A stretch of 64,000 bases of DNA from Pascua guehoae. Taxonomy: Eukaryota > Basidiomycota > Tremellomycetes > Trichosporonales > Trichosporonaceae. The notes beneath the pieces are model-generated. The model did not search any database, had not been told where the DNA came from, and was given only the letters and a program-made list of their open reading frames with translations. The stretch is taken from the NCBI GenBank assembly GCA_001600415.1, contig BCJX01000008.1:3851-67850 (forward strand). Reading direction: 5' to 3'. Below, piece after piece: positions 10,823 to 21,199 of this stretch. The first letter of the stretch is position 1, and every line of letters begins with the position of its first letter. A program made the position numbers and the translations under genes.

Positions 10823-13723
10823 ATGGACAGGGATGCGGACGCTGTCTCTGGCCCCAAACGTCTGACCTGCCATTGTGGTCAGTCGTTCACACGCATTGAG
10901 AACCTGCGTCGCCACCAGCGGAATCGTGCGTGTCGTGGCCATTCAAGGATGCATAGCTGACGATCCGTCATCCAGACTCTGACAATCGAGTGCGTCCCAT
11001 TCTCGACACTTGCTCCACAGCTTACCCTTGCGCTAGCTGCGCTGCCACATTTGTTCCCGCACATTCACACGTCCCGACGGACTCAAGCGTCATGCCCGCA
11101 TTCATATTGCTCAATCGACTCGCTGGTCAAGTGAGAGCAGTGACTGTCAAGGATCCAACGAACCAAGTGTTGAAATGGAGAATGTAGCGGCTGGGACAAC
11201 CTCCCAGTCAAAGAGCAGCACCCAGGTGTATTCGGCCCAAGACATCCACCCAGTCTCGGATCACAGTGTGGGAATCGCCAACGACGTGAATCCTAGCCAG
11301 ACACCTCTCGACAATCCGTCCTCGTTCGATTCCTCAATCGTGTCCCAGGGGGGGATGCCAGGGCACGACACATTGCCATTCGTTCAGCCTGAACGCCGTT
11401 TGACCCCCGTAACAAGCCCAAACAGCACGTCTATGGGCAACCAGCTCTCCCTTTTGGTCCCAGCTATCTCCCCAAACGGACTTACGTGGAGTTAGTATGT
11501 CGGTCAATCAGTGCTGACAGCAGACGATGACATGCTGTGGATTCTACAGGATCCTCGCATGGGATGGGACACCAATGTGTTCAACTTTGCAGCAAACAAT
11601 AGCGACTTGGGTGAAGGTAGCACATCATTTGTCGAGGCTATCATGCGGCCAGCTGGCTCATGGGCGGCGTCTGGGGCACTGAGTCGCGCAACCTCCGCCG
11701 ACGACCCCTGTGACGATCACTGGCGTACGTATACAGCCCATAATAGGCAGGCGAATACAGTGCTCGGATTGACATAGACAAGCGACAAACTACCAACCCA
11801 AACGTCCATTTGTCCTTGGTGCTGACGGCGGTCTTGAGGTGGTGACGGCGGACCCACTCTTGAACCCAGATCTGGCCATGTGGCAGCGCTTTTGGCTTGA
11901 CGAAGCAATGTACAGCAAGGTCAAGAGCAGCTTGCGTACGTCTAGTGTGAAGTAGAAGCAGCATCTGACGGTTAAGAGCCTGTGCAGAGCAATGGTGAGA
12001 TGGGGCGGGACACACCATTCAAGATGCCCGATGCTCTATTCACCGTCAACACACTTATCAGCGGTATGGACCCAAGACGATGCTGGCCAACAACTAACGA
12101 GCCTCAGTCTATTTCTCACGATTCTATCCACAGCTCCCCATCTTGCATATCCCGTAGGTGGAGGTGAATTAGCACGCAAGCTAATGACATCCAGTACATT
12201 CTCAATATCCGAGGCACCACCGTTGCTCATCGCGGGATTCATGTGCATGGGTTCATTTCTGTCAAACCTCACGGGATCACACGCGTTTGGGGTGGACATG
12301 GTTGAGCTCATCAGGCGGGCAGTCATCCAGCTGTTCGAGACGGACAGCATTAATGTGGGTGCCAAGTTCTGCATCGCTGATGTCGATGGCAGCTGCGGAG
12401 CAAAGACTTGATCCACGTCTCACTGCTTGCTTCCTTTGGGGGCCTCCTATCCGGCCACCAGCGCTCGTTTGAGCTTGCCGAGCTGTCACGAGGAATGTTG
12501 GTCAATGTGAGTGACTCTAGCGCCTTGATCAGCTCGCTCACTCGGAGTAGCTATGCCGCAAAGCCTCCCTCCTTGAAGCCCCCATGGAACCGGAAAATCT
12601 CCTACAATCACTCCGCAACTCATCAATCGAAGGGCGATGGCGCGTCTGGGCGCGGGCAGAGAGTTGCAAGCGCCTGGGATTGGCAATCTTCCTTCTGGAC
12701 AGCCTGTTTCCCTCCTTCTTTGACACGCCCACCTACCTCTCGCAAGGCGAGATGGCGGATACAGTTCTTCCATGCGATGAGCGTTTCTGGCAGGCGCCTT
12801 CGGCAGCTATTTGGAGCTCGATGCTGGGATTGGCGCCGGTCCCACCTGCAGCTTACTTTGTCCCTGCGTATGTCATTGCCACACCCTCCCCCCCTTTCCG
12901 TGTCGACAACTAACAAGGCAGGATGACTGGCTTGCTTGTTCCGCGTTATTCAGATAACCCGCCATCACCGGTACCCTACCTCAACTCTTTCGCAGCCCTC
13001 TGCGTTGTCGACGCCCTCCACCATCATATATGGGAGTTCCGCTCCCAGTTGGGACTTTATCATGCTCAGGGGATCACGGTATCGCTCTGGAATCGGGACG
13101 ATGCAAATTCGCCTATGGATATAAAAGACGGCTTTGAAGGACGCCGACAATGGCTGCAGGAGGCATTGGATGGCTGGCGCGACGAATACTTTGGTCGTGG
13201 GGAACCAGGGCCGCTGAGTGACGCTGGCAAGCTGTTCTTCCATCTTGGCCACTTGGCTCTGCGCGCTCAGATACGCGATCTCTACAAGGTTGCCGGTAGT
13301 GAGTATCGCCTAGCCCACGGGCTGAACCAAACTAACACAACAGAACATGGCGTCTCCAACTCGGTCAAGGTGATCCCCTCACTTCAAAAGTGGGCCGCCT
13401 CATACGATGCAGTCATCGCTGTGCACCATTCGCTGGCCATTCTCTCGGTTCTCAACTTCCCCAACGTTACCATCAACCTCTGTGGCCCGCCCTCAGCATT
13501 TATCGCCTTCCTCTGCCTCTGGGCATTCATCCGCTTCAGCGGTCTTGAGATCGCTACCGCGTTCGACCCAGCAGAGCTTCTCCGGCTGTTTGGAGTGTCC
13601 ACACCCCCAACAGCAAAGCACATCCTTAAAGCTGGCGCCAGCTATCTAGCTAGCTGCAAGGAGTGGAGGATGTCTATGGCACTTGCGATGGTCTTGGCGC
13701 AGATGGTCGATGAGGACCGCTAG
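10823..13723 (+). CDS. C2H2 zinc-finger transcription factor with fungal-specific middle domain
   Basis: A nuclear DNA-binding regulator. Two adjacent C2H2 fingers appear once introns 10926-10975 and 10990-11036 are removed. Finger 1 is CHCGQSFTRIENLRRHQRNH and finger 2 is CHICSRTFTRPDGLKRHARIH, joined by SDNRLR. A Ser/Thr/Pro-rich stretch follows. Then comes a fungal_trans-type region marked by FYPQLPILHIPTFSI, LLIAGFMCMGSFLSNLTG and, near the end, LNSFAALCVVDALHHHIWEF. Several further introns between 11491 and 12925 are needed; their exact ends were not all fixed. The start Met at 10823 was chosen because the next in-frame upstream Met (10751) adds no domain. It is divergent from the sugar porter and upstream of the rhamnosidase, either of which could be a target. 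Confidence 0.75.
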
Positions 13724-14457
13724 AATCGTGGTCCAGCAATGCACACGTCGTTGTAGCCATGTACGAGTGGAAGGTATGCAACTATATTTAACGTCTTTGG
13801 GCTTTACATCATTGCCAGCAACGATGACATCCTCGCAATGATGATATCGGACCTCGCCTTTCTCCACGTGAAGAGATCGTGAGAAGAAGGTGGACAAGGG
13901 AGGTTGCACCCAGCGGTTCGGACATGTGTTTATCGATCACTGCTCCATATTGCCACAGGTTCCGATGTCCCTTCAACTTGTCCTGGCAAGAAGTAGCGAC
14001 CAGACCAGGCGGGCCAGCTGATGTGCCGAGATACTGCAAGGCCACCTCGGCGGCCGTAAGTGGGGGGAACGTGGGTGTACACACTGCCCGTCCTGTGTGG
14101 ACGGTGCGGACGTGTGGACGGTGTGGACGGCGTGGACGGGTGTGGACGGTGTGGACGGGTGTGGACGAGATGGCGGATCTTCTTCGGACAATCAAGATTT
14201 GGGGTTCATTTCCTGTCCCCACATCCCCACATTCCCCACACTCCCCTGCCTATCCATCCATTCGGTCCACTCGTCCACTCTGCCCACTTGGTCCACTTGT
14301 CCACTCGACAGACGAAACACACCAGATATCACAAACGACATTCTCGGGATCACATTATACCGGTCTCATCGACTTTCCCAGCACACATACTTATGCTTAT
14401 AACCCCCTTTGAGGTCATAGTGAATGACACAGACAATACCCACATTCCAACTTTAAC
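13724..14457. other. Intergenic region upstream of the rhamnosidase
   Basis: No gene is seen. It contains two opposed arrays of GTGGAC and GTCCAC described separately. Longer open frames running from here into the rhamnosidase are out of frame with it. Confidence 0.5.
14094..14304. repeat. Opposed GTGGAC and GTCCAC arrays in a promoter
   Basis: From 14094 to 14168 the motif gtgtggacg recurs about eight times at 9-11 bp spacing. After an ~95-bp gap, gtccac recurs four times at 14265, 14273, 14291 and 14299 in the reverse orientation. The two halves could pair as a stem or serve as a bank of binding sites about 150 bp upstream of the rhamnosidase start. Confidence 0.6.
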
Positions 14458-17405
14458 ATGGTCGTCCATACCCCGACCGTCACCCTTGAAGCGCTCTCGT
14501 TCGAGCACTACCCAACCCCCTTGGGCGTATCGCATTCGTCTCCTCGCCTCTCATGGCGATTCAGCGGTGACGCAAAAGACTGGGCGCAGACCGCGTACGA
14601 CGTGCGCCTCACACGCTCGACGGGGACGACGACCGATTCCGTCATCTCGGGCGAGTCGGTGCTCGTTCCGTGGCCTGCCACCCCGCTCTCGAGTCGTGAA
14701 CGTGTTCTTGTCGAAGTGCGGGCTTGCGGCACCGACGGGCAGTGGACTGCGTGGATCCGAGCCGACGTCGAGGCCGCCCTGCTCAACTCGTCGGACTGGC
14801 AAGCCAAGCTCGCATCGGCATCCGACCTCCCTGCAGCGCGCGATGACAAGCCCGTTCTGCCGTTTGTGGAGCGCGACCCCGGGTCTGCCCAGAAGCCGTT
14901 TCGTCTTAGGACGACGTTTCAACCTGTCTCACAGCCCACTCGGGCGCGCCTTTACGTGACAGCCTGCGGCATTCACAATACATTCGTCAATGGCAAACCC
15001 GTTTCGCCCGACCTCCTGCAACCGGGCTGGACGTCGTACGATAACTCGCTCCCGTATCGGGTCTACGACGTCACCTCGCTACTCAAGGCAGACGGCACCA
15101 ATGTGCTGGCCAGCTGGATAGGCGAGGGATGGTATACTGGCCGCGTGGCGTTCCACGGAGGCGTGCGGCATGTCTGGGGCTGGCGTGCGGGGTTGATTGC
15201 CCAACTCGAGGTTGATGGCAAGGTCGTGGCAGCAACCAATGACACGACTACGTGGGAGTGGAGCTATGGCTCAACTACAGCGGGGGAGATCTACAATGGC
15301 GAGACGTTTGACTCGCGCATCGATGACGAGCTGTGGATGACGGCCGAGTCTGTCGAAGGTGAGTGACAGAAGGGCACCATGTCCGACACAGCCGCTGGAA
15401 CGGGGCGGTCATGGCAATTGACTCAAACTAACACCCAAAGGCTGGAAAAAAGCAGACATACTCGACCTCCCGCCGACGGAGTTGGTGACGTCCGAATCGC
15501 CACCTGTGCGTCCCTACGACGAACTCAAGCCGCAAGAGATCATCACTACCCCATCAGGCAAGACGGTGTTCGACCTCGGGCAGAACTTTGCCGGCTATGT
15601 CAAGGTCGTTGGGCAACCTATTGGCCACGATGGCGACATCATTACCCTCAAGTTTGCCGAAGTCATGGAGTACGGGGAGCTCGGCACTCGGCCGCTGCGT
15701 GGCGCCAGGGCCACAGACTATGTCATCCTGGGCGGCAAAGTAGCTGGTTGGGAGCCGCGGTTCACGTTCCACGGATTCCGTTACGTCCAAGTGGACGGTT
15801 GGGATGGTGTCACACTCAGCGACATCGTTGGTGTACCTATTGCGTCCGACATGACGCCGAGCGGCTCGTTCCACTGCTCGCACAAGCTCCTCAACCGACT
15901 GCATCAGAATGTCATGTGGTCGACGCGCTCAAACACCATCTCGGTACCCACCGACTGTCCGCAGCGCGACGAACGCCTCGGGTGGACAGGCGACATCCAG
16001 GTGTTTGCGCCAACGCTCAACTTCCTCTTCGACAGTTCGGGCTTTCTACGCGCGTGGCTTCGCGACCTGCGTGCGGACCAGGCGGCTGCTAATGGCGTGG
16101 TCCCTGTTGTGATTCCCAACGTCCCCCAGTACGAAATGCTGTCAATGGCACATGCTGTTTGGGGAGACGTCGCTGCTCTGCTTCCGCAAGATCTCTATAC
16201 CGCCTTCGCTGATAAGGATATTGTGGAGGAGAGCTTCGAGTCCATGGTAGACTGGCTCGAGCGCGGTATCCCCCGCAACGGCCAGCGCTTGTGGGCTGAG
16301 ACAGCTGCCCAGTTTGCCGACTGGCTCGCTCCATCGGCTGCTCCTGACAAGCCATGGGATGGCGGCACCGATCCCTACCTCGTCGCCAACGCCTACCTCA
16401 CTTATACGACTCGCGTTGTCGCTCGCCTCGCAAAGCTCCTGGGCAAGGACAAGGAAGCGCGCAAGTATGACGCCGAGACCATGGACCTACTTCGCAAGTT
16501 CCACTATAACTATGTCACCCCGGCCAGCCGTTCCATGTCCGACTCGCAAACGGCCTACGCTCTCATCCTGCACTTTGACCTCGTCGATCCTGCGGTGCCC
16601 GACCAACGTGGCAACATGGCCAAGCGACTCGGCGAGCTGGTTGCAATGAACAAGTGGGAGGTGGCTACCGGCTTCGCAGGTGCGTATTAATGATGTGTCT
16701 CTCAATCATTATCCACACGCACGTCCGCAGACGGTATACTCTCTTTGCTCCCTCCTCACCCTTCCTCCTCTCTACAGGTGCTGATATCAACCCAGGAACC
16801 CCCATCATCCTTCAAGCACTCGCCGAGAACGATATGCTGCACCACGCATACCGCATGCTCCTGACTAAGACGTGCCCGTCCTGGTTGTCGCCCGTGCTAC
16901 TGGGTGCGACCACCATTGTACGTCTCCCCGTCGCCCTTACCATCCCATCAGACACTTACGCCCACAGTGGGAACGCTGGGACTCGATGCTTTCCGATGGC
17001 TCAATCAACCCCGGAGAGATGACATCGTTCAACCACTACGCGCTCGGTTCAGTCGCTGCGTTTATGCACTCGGTCATCGGCGGCCTGGCGCCCATGGAAC
17101 CCGGGTGGAAGCGCGTGCTTGTCAAGCCGCGCCCCAACGCGACACTCACCCATGCCGAAGCGTCTCACATGTCACCGTACGGCACCGTGTCGTGCTCGTG
17201 GCGCATCGAGCACGGGCGGTTCAAGGTCGATGTTGTCGTGCCCCCCAACACCACGGCTGTTGTCCAGCTGCCAGGCGTCAAGGACGAAGTGGGGAGCGGC
17301 AAGTGGAGCTACGACGTGCAGTGGACTGAGGATAAGCGTTGGCCTCCCAAGCCGCACCCTACAGGAATCCCGGGGATGGACAACGCAGGCGAGTGGTGCC
17401 CCTGA
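14458..17405 (+). CDS. Intracellular alpha-L-rhamnosidase, GH78
   Basis: Hydrolyses terminal alpha-L-rhamnose by inversion. Introns 15359-15440, 16680-16777 and 16918-16967 leave an open 905-residue protein, a usual length for GH78. The N-terminal beta domain holds SPRLSWRF, followed by the carbohydrate-binding region with GIHNTFVNGK and GWTSYDNSLPYRVYDVT. The catalytic (alpha/alpha)6 region contains the family hallmark DCPQRDERLGWTGD, where the Glu after RD is the expected general acid, and later PSWLSPVLLGATTIWERWD. The C-terminal beta domain is marked by EPGWKRVLVKPRPNATL. No signal peptide is seen, so the enzyme probably acts on imported glycosides. The following cluster on the opposite strand converges on it. 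Confidence 0.92.
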
Positions 17406-18127
17406 GACCACTGCGACATCCTAGGTACCGTATGTGCACTATATGTGGTTGAAATGAAAGTGATGTGCCCTTGCCCAACGGCCTGTTGGGTGCGCGATAG
17501 GCTTGAGTACAGAGCTGTTCAGGTGGAATCGGTCCACAGGGGTGGCGTTCCTGGAGTTTGAAGAGGTAGGGTGAGGGACATCCACCAGCACCAGAACACA
17601 AAGGCGCTCATTGAACCGAGCAGGTAGGAGGATGGGCATGGTTTGCGTAAGGGGCTTGGTGAGGGTAGAGGTGTGACGTCGTTGATGCCGAAAGCGCTTT
17701 CGACGTGAGGCTGCCAAACGGTGAAGGCTGTCTGTCACTCTACCAGCAAACCTCATTGTTTGTGCTGGGATGGTTGAAGAGGTGACAGCTTGCCCGTTGC
17801 AACTTGAGAAACTCATGTCGTGAACGGTACTGGAATTGAACCCAAGCCACGCAGCGGACAGAACGGGATGACCCTGTAAGACTTTGCATACCATGGGACC
17901 TCCTCACGCCTCTGTGCTATTCCCAAGGAACCGTGGACTCCCCCCTCGCCCCAGACTGAGCGTCGCACCGGTAAACTCTATGCCCGCATTGGCTGGGCAC
18001 CCCGCATGGCCCGGAAACCGCTTTGTTGACCGGTGACACTGAGTATCTGTGGCCCAGCCACCTCCGAGATGGGGTGGAGGGGGCTCAATTTATCTCTGTC
18101 ATCGTTTCCATACAATGCGCCAACACT
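17406..18127. other. Intergenic region between convergent genes
   Basis: These 720 bp hold the 3' ends of the rhamnosidase and the SDR. Open frames show no domain. A T-arm-like string near 17862 was examined and rejected as a tRNA. Confidence 0.5.
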
Positions 18128-19287
18128 CTATACCTCGCCTCTGTTGAGGCCATCCTGGAACCGACGAACAATCGGCACCATTCCTCCCTCATCAACCTCA
18201 AAGCCGAGACCAACGGGGTATGAGTTATCAAACCTCGCCGGCCAGCTGGATACGATCCGACGATTGATCGGGTCGTCCTCGAACTCGACGAGCTTGAGCA
18301 CCTCCTCACCGGCGACCTCCTTGAGGGCGTCAAGCTCCTGTCGTACGGTAGTGGTGAAGCCAGGGAGGTAGACGACACGCGTGTGTGGGAGAAACTTGTC
18401 GGCCGGTACGTGCTTGGCAATGACAAAGTTGCGGATCGTCGTCTCTGGGCTCGCGACCCATGCAGCGAGCTTGTCGAGCTCGGGCGAATCAATCGAGTCG
18501 CCAACCGGGCACACGGCTTTCACTCCCTGGAGCGGCTCACGGATGATACCGGAGAGAAAGGCAGAGGTGGCGGCCGACGGTGGACCGGGACGGACAACGA
18601 TGGTCGGAAGACGGAGGATACGCCCATCGACAAACCCTCGACGAGTATACTCGTTGACAAGCAGTTCTGCAACGAGCTTGCCAGTACCGTATGCACCCTC
18701 GGGGGTCGCGATGGTGCTGGGACCGACTACATCAGGAAGAGGGCCGCCATACACGGCAAGACTCGAGGTGAAGATGAACTTGATGGGAGACGGGAGAGTG
18801 GCGCTGGCGTGCCGTGAACGGTTAAGGAGGAGGCGGATCGAGTCAATGTTGACTTTGAGGCCAAGGCTGTTCACAGTGTTAGCTTGCACGTGAAGGGTAG
18901 ATAGAACCTTCGGTACCCGCTTCTCAACTCCCCGCGACCCAGCTGTCGAAGCGCCCGGCCAATGGCCAGAAGACACACTCACTCAAAGTCATCCTCTGAC
19001 CCTCGACTCATAATCCCGTGGAAGGCGTAAACAGTGTCAGGTACGCCCAGCTCAGTCTCGAACAAGGCGTCAATCTCGCGGGGATCGGTGAGGTCGGCGC
19101 GGCGCGTTACCACCTGCCCCTTGGAGGCTTTGGCCGGGGGCGAGGGCTCGACAATGTCGGCGAGGATGAGCCTGACGTTTGGTGTGAGAGGGTCGGCCAG
19201 GAGCGTGCTAGCCAAGATTCCCCCAAGCCATCCGCCAGCGCCGGTGATGAGGACGGTGTTGTTATCGGAGCGCGGGGTGACGGTCAT
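18128..19287 (-). CDS. Extended SDR, D-erythronate-dehydrogenase (DenD)-like
   Basis: An NAD(P)-dependent sugar or sugar-acid oxidoreductase of the extended SDR/epimerase type. One intron (18867-18982) gives 347 residues. The Rossmann glycine motif is LITGAGGWLGG near residue 12. The catalytic site is TSSLAVYGG with the Tyr-Lys pair in AYGTGKLVAELLVNEYTRRG. The following GRILRLPTIVVRPG and AFLSGIIREPLQG blocks are characteristic of the DenD branch known in bacteria, which oxidises D-erythronate at C2. The in-frame Met at 19344 would add a non-conserved N-terminus, so 19287 was preferred. It is divergent from the isomerase gene. The branch assignment is from memory of the family, so the exact substrate is inference. 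Confidence 0.75.
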
Positions 19288-19563
19288 GGTTGTAAGAGTG
19301 GCCACTGGTAGTGAACAGGTAAGGGGGAGAATGATTGGGTTCACTGTCGTACTCTTCTGTCCATTTGTACTATGACCCGGAACGTGGATGACTGGCGTTA
19401 CTCACAACACCGTTTGGTGCTGTGGCTCCAACAGTTGCCGAGAGCCCGAGACGCCGACGGGCGGGTGAAGTGCGCATTGATTGCATCTTTCGTTGTCGGG
19501 TAGTTTGCGGCATCTGGCCATCTGGGCCATCTGGGCAGGGAGGGGCCTGGTCTTATCATGTTT

Positions 19564-19609
19564 CCGGATCGGTCCTGGCCGGAGACCGGATGAATATTAT
19601 TAGTCCGGA
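19564..19609. promoter_or_regulatory. Cluster of four CCGGA sites in a divergent promoter
   Basis: CCGGA begins at 19564, 19579, 19586 and 19605, the last within the palindrome TCCGGA. CGG/CCG half-sites are the usual targets of Zn2Cys6 regulators, and one such gene lies 1.6 kb downstream. The cluster is nearer the SDR start (19287) than the isomerase start (20296). The role is inferred. Confidence 0.4.
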
Positions 19610-19619
19610 ACGGAGCGAT

Positions 19620-20295
19620 GCGCCCCAGGTGACCGACCACCACTGTGCACGGTGGTACGGTGGGTGGGTCTGGCGGCATTTGTGGTCAGTACAGAACAGT
19701 CTAGTTTGCCGACACTTGTTTCCTTTTCCCTTTTCGGTCCCAACTCTAGAGGGGTTGCAGAATCTACAGGGTTCAGGGGCTTCTAACTGCCAAGCAGGGA
19801 GGGAATCAGGGGCAGGCACAGGCAGGCAGGCTACCTGGGTCACGCGCCACTCATGTCCAAAAGCCGCTGGTTGCCGTCAACGGCCGCTGGGCCGCTGGGG
19901 CGCTGGGCCGCTCACAGCCAAATGACGTTAACCACCCAACCGCCGGCAACCATGCCAAGGTGGAGACCGTTGGAAATAATGTTACCTGCTGCATGTTCCG
20001 CTTTGCGCGTTGTCTACGATGGCACGGCCGGCTTGCCACGGGGCCAGCTCCCCAGGGATCAGCATGGGCTGGACAGAGTGGAGCGGGAGCACGCCTGCTC
20101 CCCCAATCTCGTCGCCAAGGCGTTGTTCTCAGCCTTCGGTCCGCAAAAGCGCACTCTTGAGGCATGCACAGTATTTGTTTGGCCCACACTCGTACTGTCG
20201 GACCCGCAACACATCTCCCCTACACACACCGCTCAATCGCGCTCAAACTGGACAGCTTCTACACCACTCACACCACTCGTTCCACCCAACCCACC
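19620..20295. other. Remainder of the SDR/isomerase divergent promoter
   Basis: No gene is supported. The last ~70 bp before the isomerase start are rich in CA and TC (acacatctcccctacacaca), as expected for a 5' leader. Confidence 0.5.
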
Positions 20296-20965
20296 ATGTC
20301 GACCGCTCAGCAGCCCCTGTGGACCGTTGTCGTTGGCTCCGATGAGGCCGGCGTCCAGTACAAGGACAAGATCAAGGCCGACCTCGAGGCCGACCCACGC
20401 GTCAAGGCGGTCATTGATGTTGGCGTCGGTCACGAGTCTGATAAGACTGCGTACCCTCATGTCGCGCTCGATGCTGCCGGCAAGGTCGCCGCGGGTGAAG
20501 CCGACCGGGCGTTGCTGATTTGCGGGACTGGTGAGTAGTAGTCGAAAAACTAGAGAGGTTAGGGATTGCCCTTTACCGTGGCGGGCGCGACTTGCCTTTA
20601 CCGTTGTCGGCGCGTTACAGTGGTCGGCGTAACTCGCTCTCCAATTGCTATCACACCTTCTCACTCTCTCTCTCTTCCTTTCACACAGTACACATTGACC
20701 AACACAACCAGGCCTCGGCGTCGCCATCTCGGCCAACAAGGTGCCTGGCATTCGCGCCGTCACGGCACACGACTCGTTCTCCGTTGAGCGCTCGGTGCTT
20801 TCCAACGACGCACAAGTCCTGTGCATGGGTCAGCGTGTTGTGGGCATCGAGCTCGCACGCCGCCTTGCAAAGGAGTGGCTCGGTTATGTGTTTGACAAGA
20901 GCAGCGCGAGTGCAGGCAAGGTCGCTGTCCTTACCGAGTACGAGGAGAAGGCGGCTGCCAAGTAG
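20296..20965 (+). CDS. RpiB/LacA/LacB-type sugar-phosphate isomerase
   Basis: An aldose-ketose isomerase of the ribose-5-phosphate isomerase B family, cytosolic. One intron of 181 nt (20531-20711) leaves 162 residues, the normal size for the family. An N-terminal [20 protein letters not shown] matches the family's GxDHAGxxxK start, with Glu in place of the usual His. [15 protein letters not shown] and [20 protein letters not shown] follow, where the Cys before GTG is the expected catalytic base, then [17 protein letters not shown]. RpiB relatives act on ribose-5-P, galactose-6-P or, in erythritol pathways, erythrulose/erythrose-4-P. Fungi normally use the unrelated RpiA for pentose phosphate flux, which argues for a catabolic role here. 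Confidence 0.9.
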
Positions 20966-21199
20966 AGTTCAAGCCACCGACTGTTCATTGTGTATATCTA
21001 CATGCATTATTCTAGATTGACAGCAACATGGCAAGACTCCAGACTGGGTAGCCAACACCCAGCACCATTATTGTACCCAGCGCAGGACGTAACAGCACCT
21101 ACCTCGAGACGCATACAATGCCAAGGATGCCCTCCACTAGCTGCTCTATCGGACATCTGAAATCCGCATATATCACACCCGACTCGTCCGTCGTCCCGA

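Noticed and set aside
14060..14959. 299-codon open frame running into the rhamnosidase
   Set aside because: It is out of frame with GH78 and its first part translates the GTGGAC array. No family features are present.
17820..17895. Possible minus-strand tRNA with a GGTTCAATTCC T-arm and a GGTCCCATGGT start
   Set aside because: The acceptor halves do not pair beyond three bases and no anticodon stem forms, so it is at most a decayed tRNA fragment.
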